6,089 nucleotides of DNA from contig JAAYUT010000364.1 of assembly GCA_012517485.1 (NCBI GenBank), positions 1 to 6,089 on the forward strand, read 5' to 3'. How positions within the stretch are numbered: position 1 is the stretch's first letter; each line of letters begins with the position of its first letter. The position numbers and the translations under genes were made by a program. Shown in pieces: positions 5,076-6,089 of this stretch. The DNA comes from Candidatus Atribacter fermentans. Lineage in GTDB: Bacteria > Atribacterota > Atribacteria > Atribacterales > Atribacteraceae. The notes beneath the pieces were generated by a model, which did no database searches, was not told the origin of the DNA, and was given only the letters and a program-made list of their open reading frames with translations.

Positions 5076-6089
5076 ACTGTCCGGTATAAATCATTGAATA
5101 TAAAAAGTAGAAATTTATTACTTTTTTAATATAGTTTTTGGTTTCAAGAAAAGGAATAGTTTCGATGAAGGAATCGGGATTAGACTGATTTCCCCCCTTC
5201 ATCCATTCGTTTAATCTGCCCGGTCCCGCATTGTATGCGGCAATAGCCGGGCATATTTTTTGTTTGAAATAATCGAATAGATACCTCAAGTAGGTAATTC
5301 CTAATTCAAGGTTAATTTCTGGTTTCATAAGCAGTGACTCATTCCAATCGGCAAAATCGACAACCCGGTTCATTCCAGTTTCAATTATCCAAGCAGCTGT
5401 AGATGGCATGAGTTGCATTAAACCAACTGCTCCAACCGGTGACATTATGTCAAGTTCAAAAGCACTTTCTGCCTTGATAATTGCAAGAACGAGATAAGGA
5501 TCAATGGAATTCTTACTACTTAAGTCTTTAATTATTGATAGATAGTAATCTGGATATATTTTTTTCCATACATTTTTATAGTGCTTAAAATCTGGATAGT
5601 GGTTTTGAAAATAAATTGCATAAATTTGACTTTTTCGATATTCCTGGTTCCGAGCGTAAAAGCGGCTTAATTCAAAATAAATTTCTGGATGGTTTGGCAT
5701 GAGCCTTTGCAGTGTCAAAAGTTCGGCCTCGGCATTAGCATGAAGGGAAAGGCTACTCAGGATGAGATAACGATTCCAATGAATTTTTTGATTCCCAGAA
5801 AAAATTTGAGTTTTGGTGATAAATTCCCGGGGCGGAAATAGCTCACGAGATGAAGGAAGATGCCAATTTATTTTATTTAGTTCTTGCCAGGCACGAACAT
5901 AATAATAATCGAAATTTTTACTTTTAATGATTTCTTCTAAGTAGTGGATGTTTTCTTCGGATTGATTAATATTAAATTTCCAGAAAAGAGCACGGTTTTT
6001 CTCATCAGGAAAGGTTGAAAGTAAATCCAAAATCGATTGAGCTAAGCTTAATTCTCCTTTTTGATAAAGATACCAGAATTTTTCCCAGA
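5050..6089 (-). CDS. Slt-type soluble lytic murein transglycosylase, C-terminal part (5' end outside window)
   Basis: A GH23 lytic transglycosylase that cleaves the MurNAc-GlcNAc bond of peptidoglycan to form 1,6-anhydroMurNAc. The frame is open from the window edge (first full codon at 6087) to TAA at 5050-5052, 345 residues; a TTG at 6030 is only an internal codon, because coding continues upstream ('WEKFWYLYQKGELSLAQ'). The first half is an alpha-helical, TPR-like superhelix as in Slt70, with a 'PNHPEIYFELSRFYARNQEY' type repeat. The catalytic domain follows: 'AIIKAESAF' with the catalytic Glu encoded at 5467-5469, 'SPVGAVGLMQLMPSTA', 'AYNAGPGRLNEW' and 'FIETIPFLETKNYIKKV', all standard Slt motifs. 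A signal peptide, if any, is outside the window. The gene is convergent with the DUF4432 gene, and their 3' ends overlap by 26 nt. Function is confident; the exact Slt subtype is not. Confidence 0.92.
   Translation of the reverse strand, partial: WEKFWYLYQKGELSLAQSILDLLSTFPDEKNRALFWKFNINQSEENIHYLEEIIKSKNFDYYYVRAWQELNKINWHLPSSRELFPPREFITKTQIFSGNQKIHWNRYLILSSLSLHANAEAELLTLQRLMPNHPEIYFELSRFYARNQEYRKSQIYAIYFQNHYPDFKHYKNVWKKIYPDYYLSIIKDLSSKNSIDPYLVLAIIKAESAFELDIMSPVGAVGLMQLMPSTAAWIIETGMNRVVDFADWNESLLMKPEINLELGITYLRYLFDYFKQKICPAIAAYNAGPGRLNEWMKGGNQSNPDSFIETIPFLETKNYIKKVINFYFLYSMIYTGQFTMSPCIF
5102..5127 (+). terminator. Weak AT-rich hairpin with T run downstream of the parA-ftsZ operon
   Basis: AAAAAGTA (5102-5109) and TACTTTTT (5119-5126) form an 8-bp stem with a 9-nt loop and a T tail, 27 nt past the DUF4432 stop codon and inside the opposing transglycosylase gene. 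It is the only terminator-like element for the + strand operon, but the stem has a single G-C pair. Confidence 0.3.

Noticed and set aside
6028..6030. TTG at 6030 as the start of the transglycosylase gene.
   Set aside because: The frame stays open with TPR-like protein sequence up to the window edge, so the gene starts outside the window.

Overview
The window is AT-rich bacterial chromosomal DNA. It carries five protein-coding genes plus the 3' end of a sixth, and no sign of phage, IS elements, CRISPR or RNA operons. The gene set is a radical SAM/SPASM enzyme, an RpiR-type regulator, ParA, FtsZ, a DUF4432 mutarotase-like enzyme and an Slt-type lytic transglycosylase. Low GC, TTG starts and strong Shine-Dalgarno sites fit an anaerobic, low-GC lineage such as Atribacterota-like bacteria or Firmicutes. 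This placement is a guess from gene style only; there is no rRNA or diagnostic marker here.

Layout: (1) 1-446, the C-terminal part of a SPASM-domain radical SAM protein on the + strand. (2) 447-766, a very AT-rich spacer with a weak terminator-like hairpin and a possible promoter. (3) 767-1639, an RpiR/MurR-family regulator. (4) 1640-1922, a dense regulatory spacer with a sigma-70-like promoter, a long interrupted inverted repeat ending in a T tract (terminator, attenuator or small RNA), a second TATAAT box beside a short inverted repeat, and a leader that may fold onto the parA ribosome binding site. (5) 1923-5075, three tightly packed + strand genes: a ParA/Soj-type ATPase, ftsZ and a DUF4432 protein. 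(6) 5050-6089, the 3' part of a GH23 lytic transglycosylase gene on the - strand, converging on and overlapping the DUF4432 gene.

The most notable feature is the parA-ftsZ pair. The two reading frames overlap by 56 nt. ftsZ has no possible ATG start upstream of its conserved core and most likely starts at a TTG behind an 8-nt perfect anti-Shine-Dalgarno match lying inside parA. No parB is present downstream. This suggests translational coupling and a role for this ParA in positioning or regulating FtsZ, analogous to MipZ or PomZ, rather than ordinary ParAB chromosome segregation. FtsZ itself has an unusual N-terminal extension of about 68 residues and two C-terminal-peptide-like motifs.

Several genes touch the cell wall or sugar metabolism: FtsZ directs septal wall synthesis, the transglycosylase cuts murein, RpiR proteins sense phosphosugars, and DUF4432 proteins resemble aldose mutarotases. 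A shared wall-growth theme is possible but is inference.
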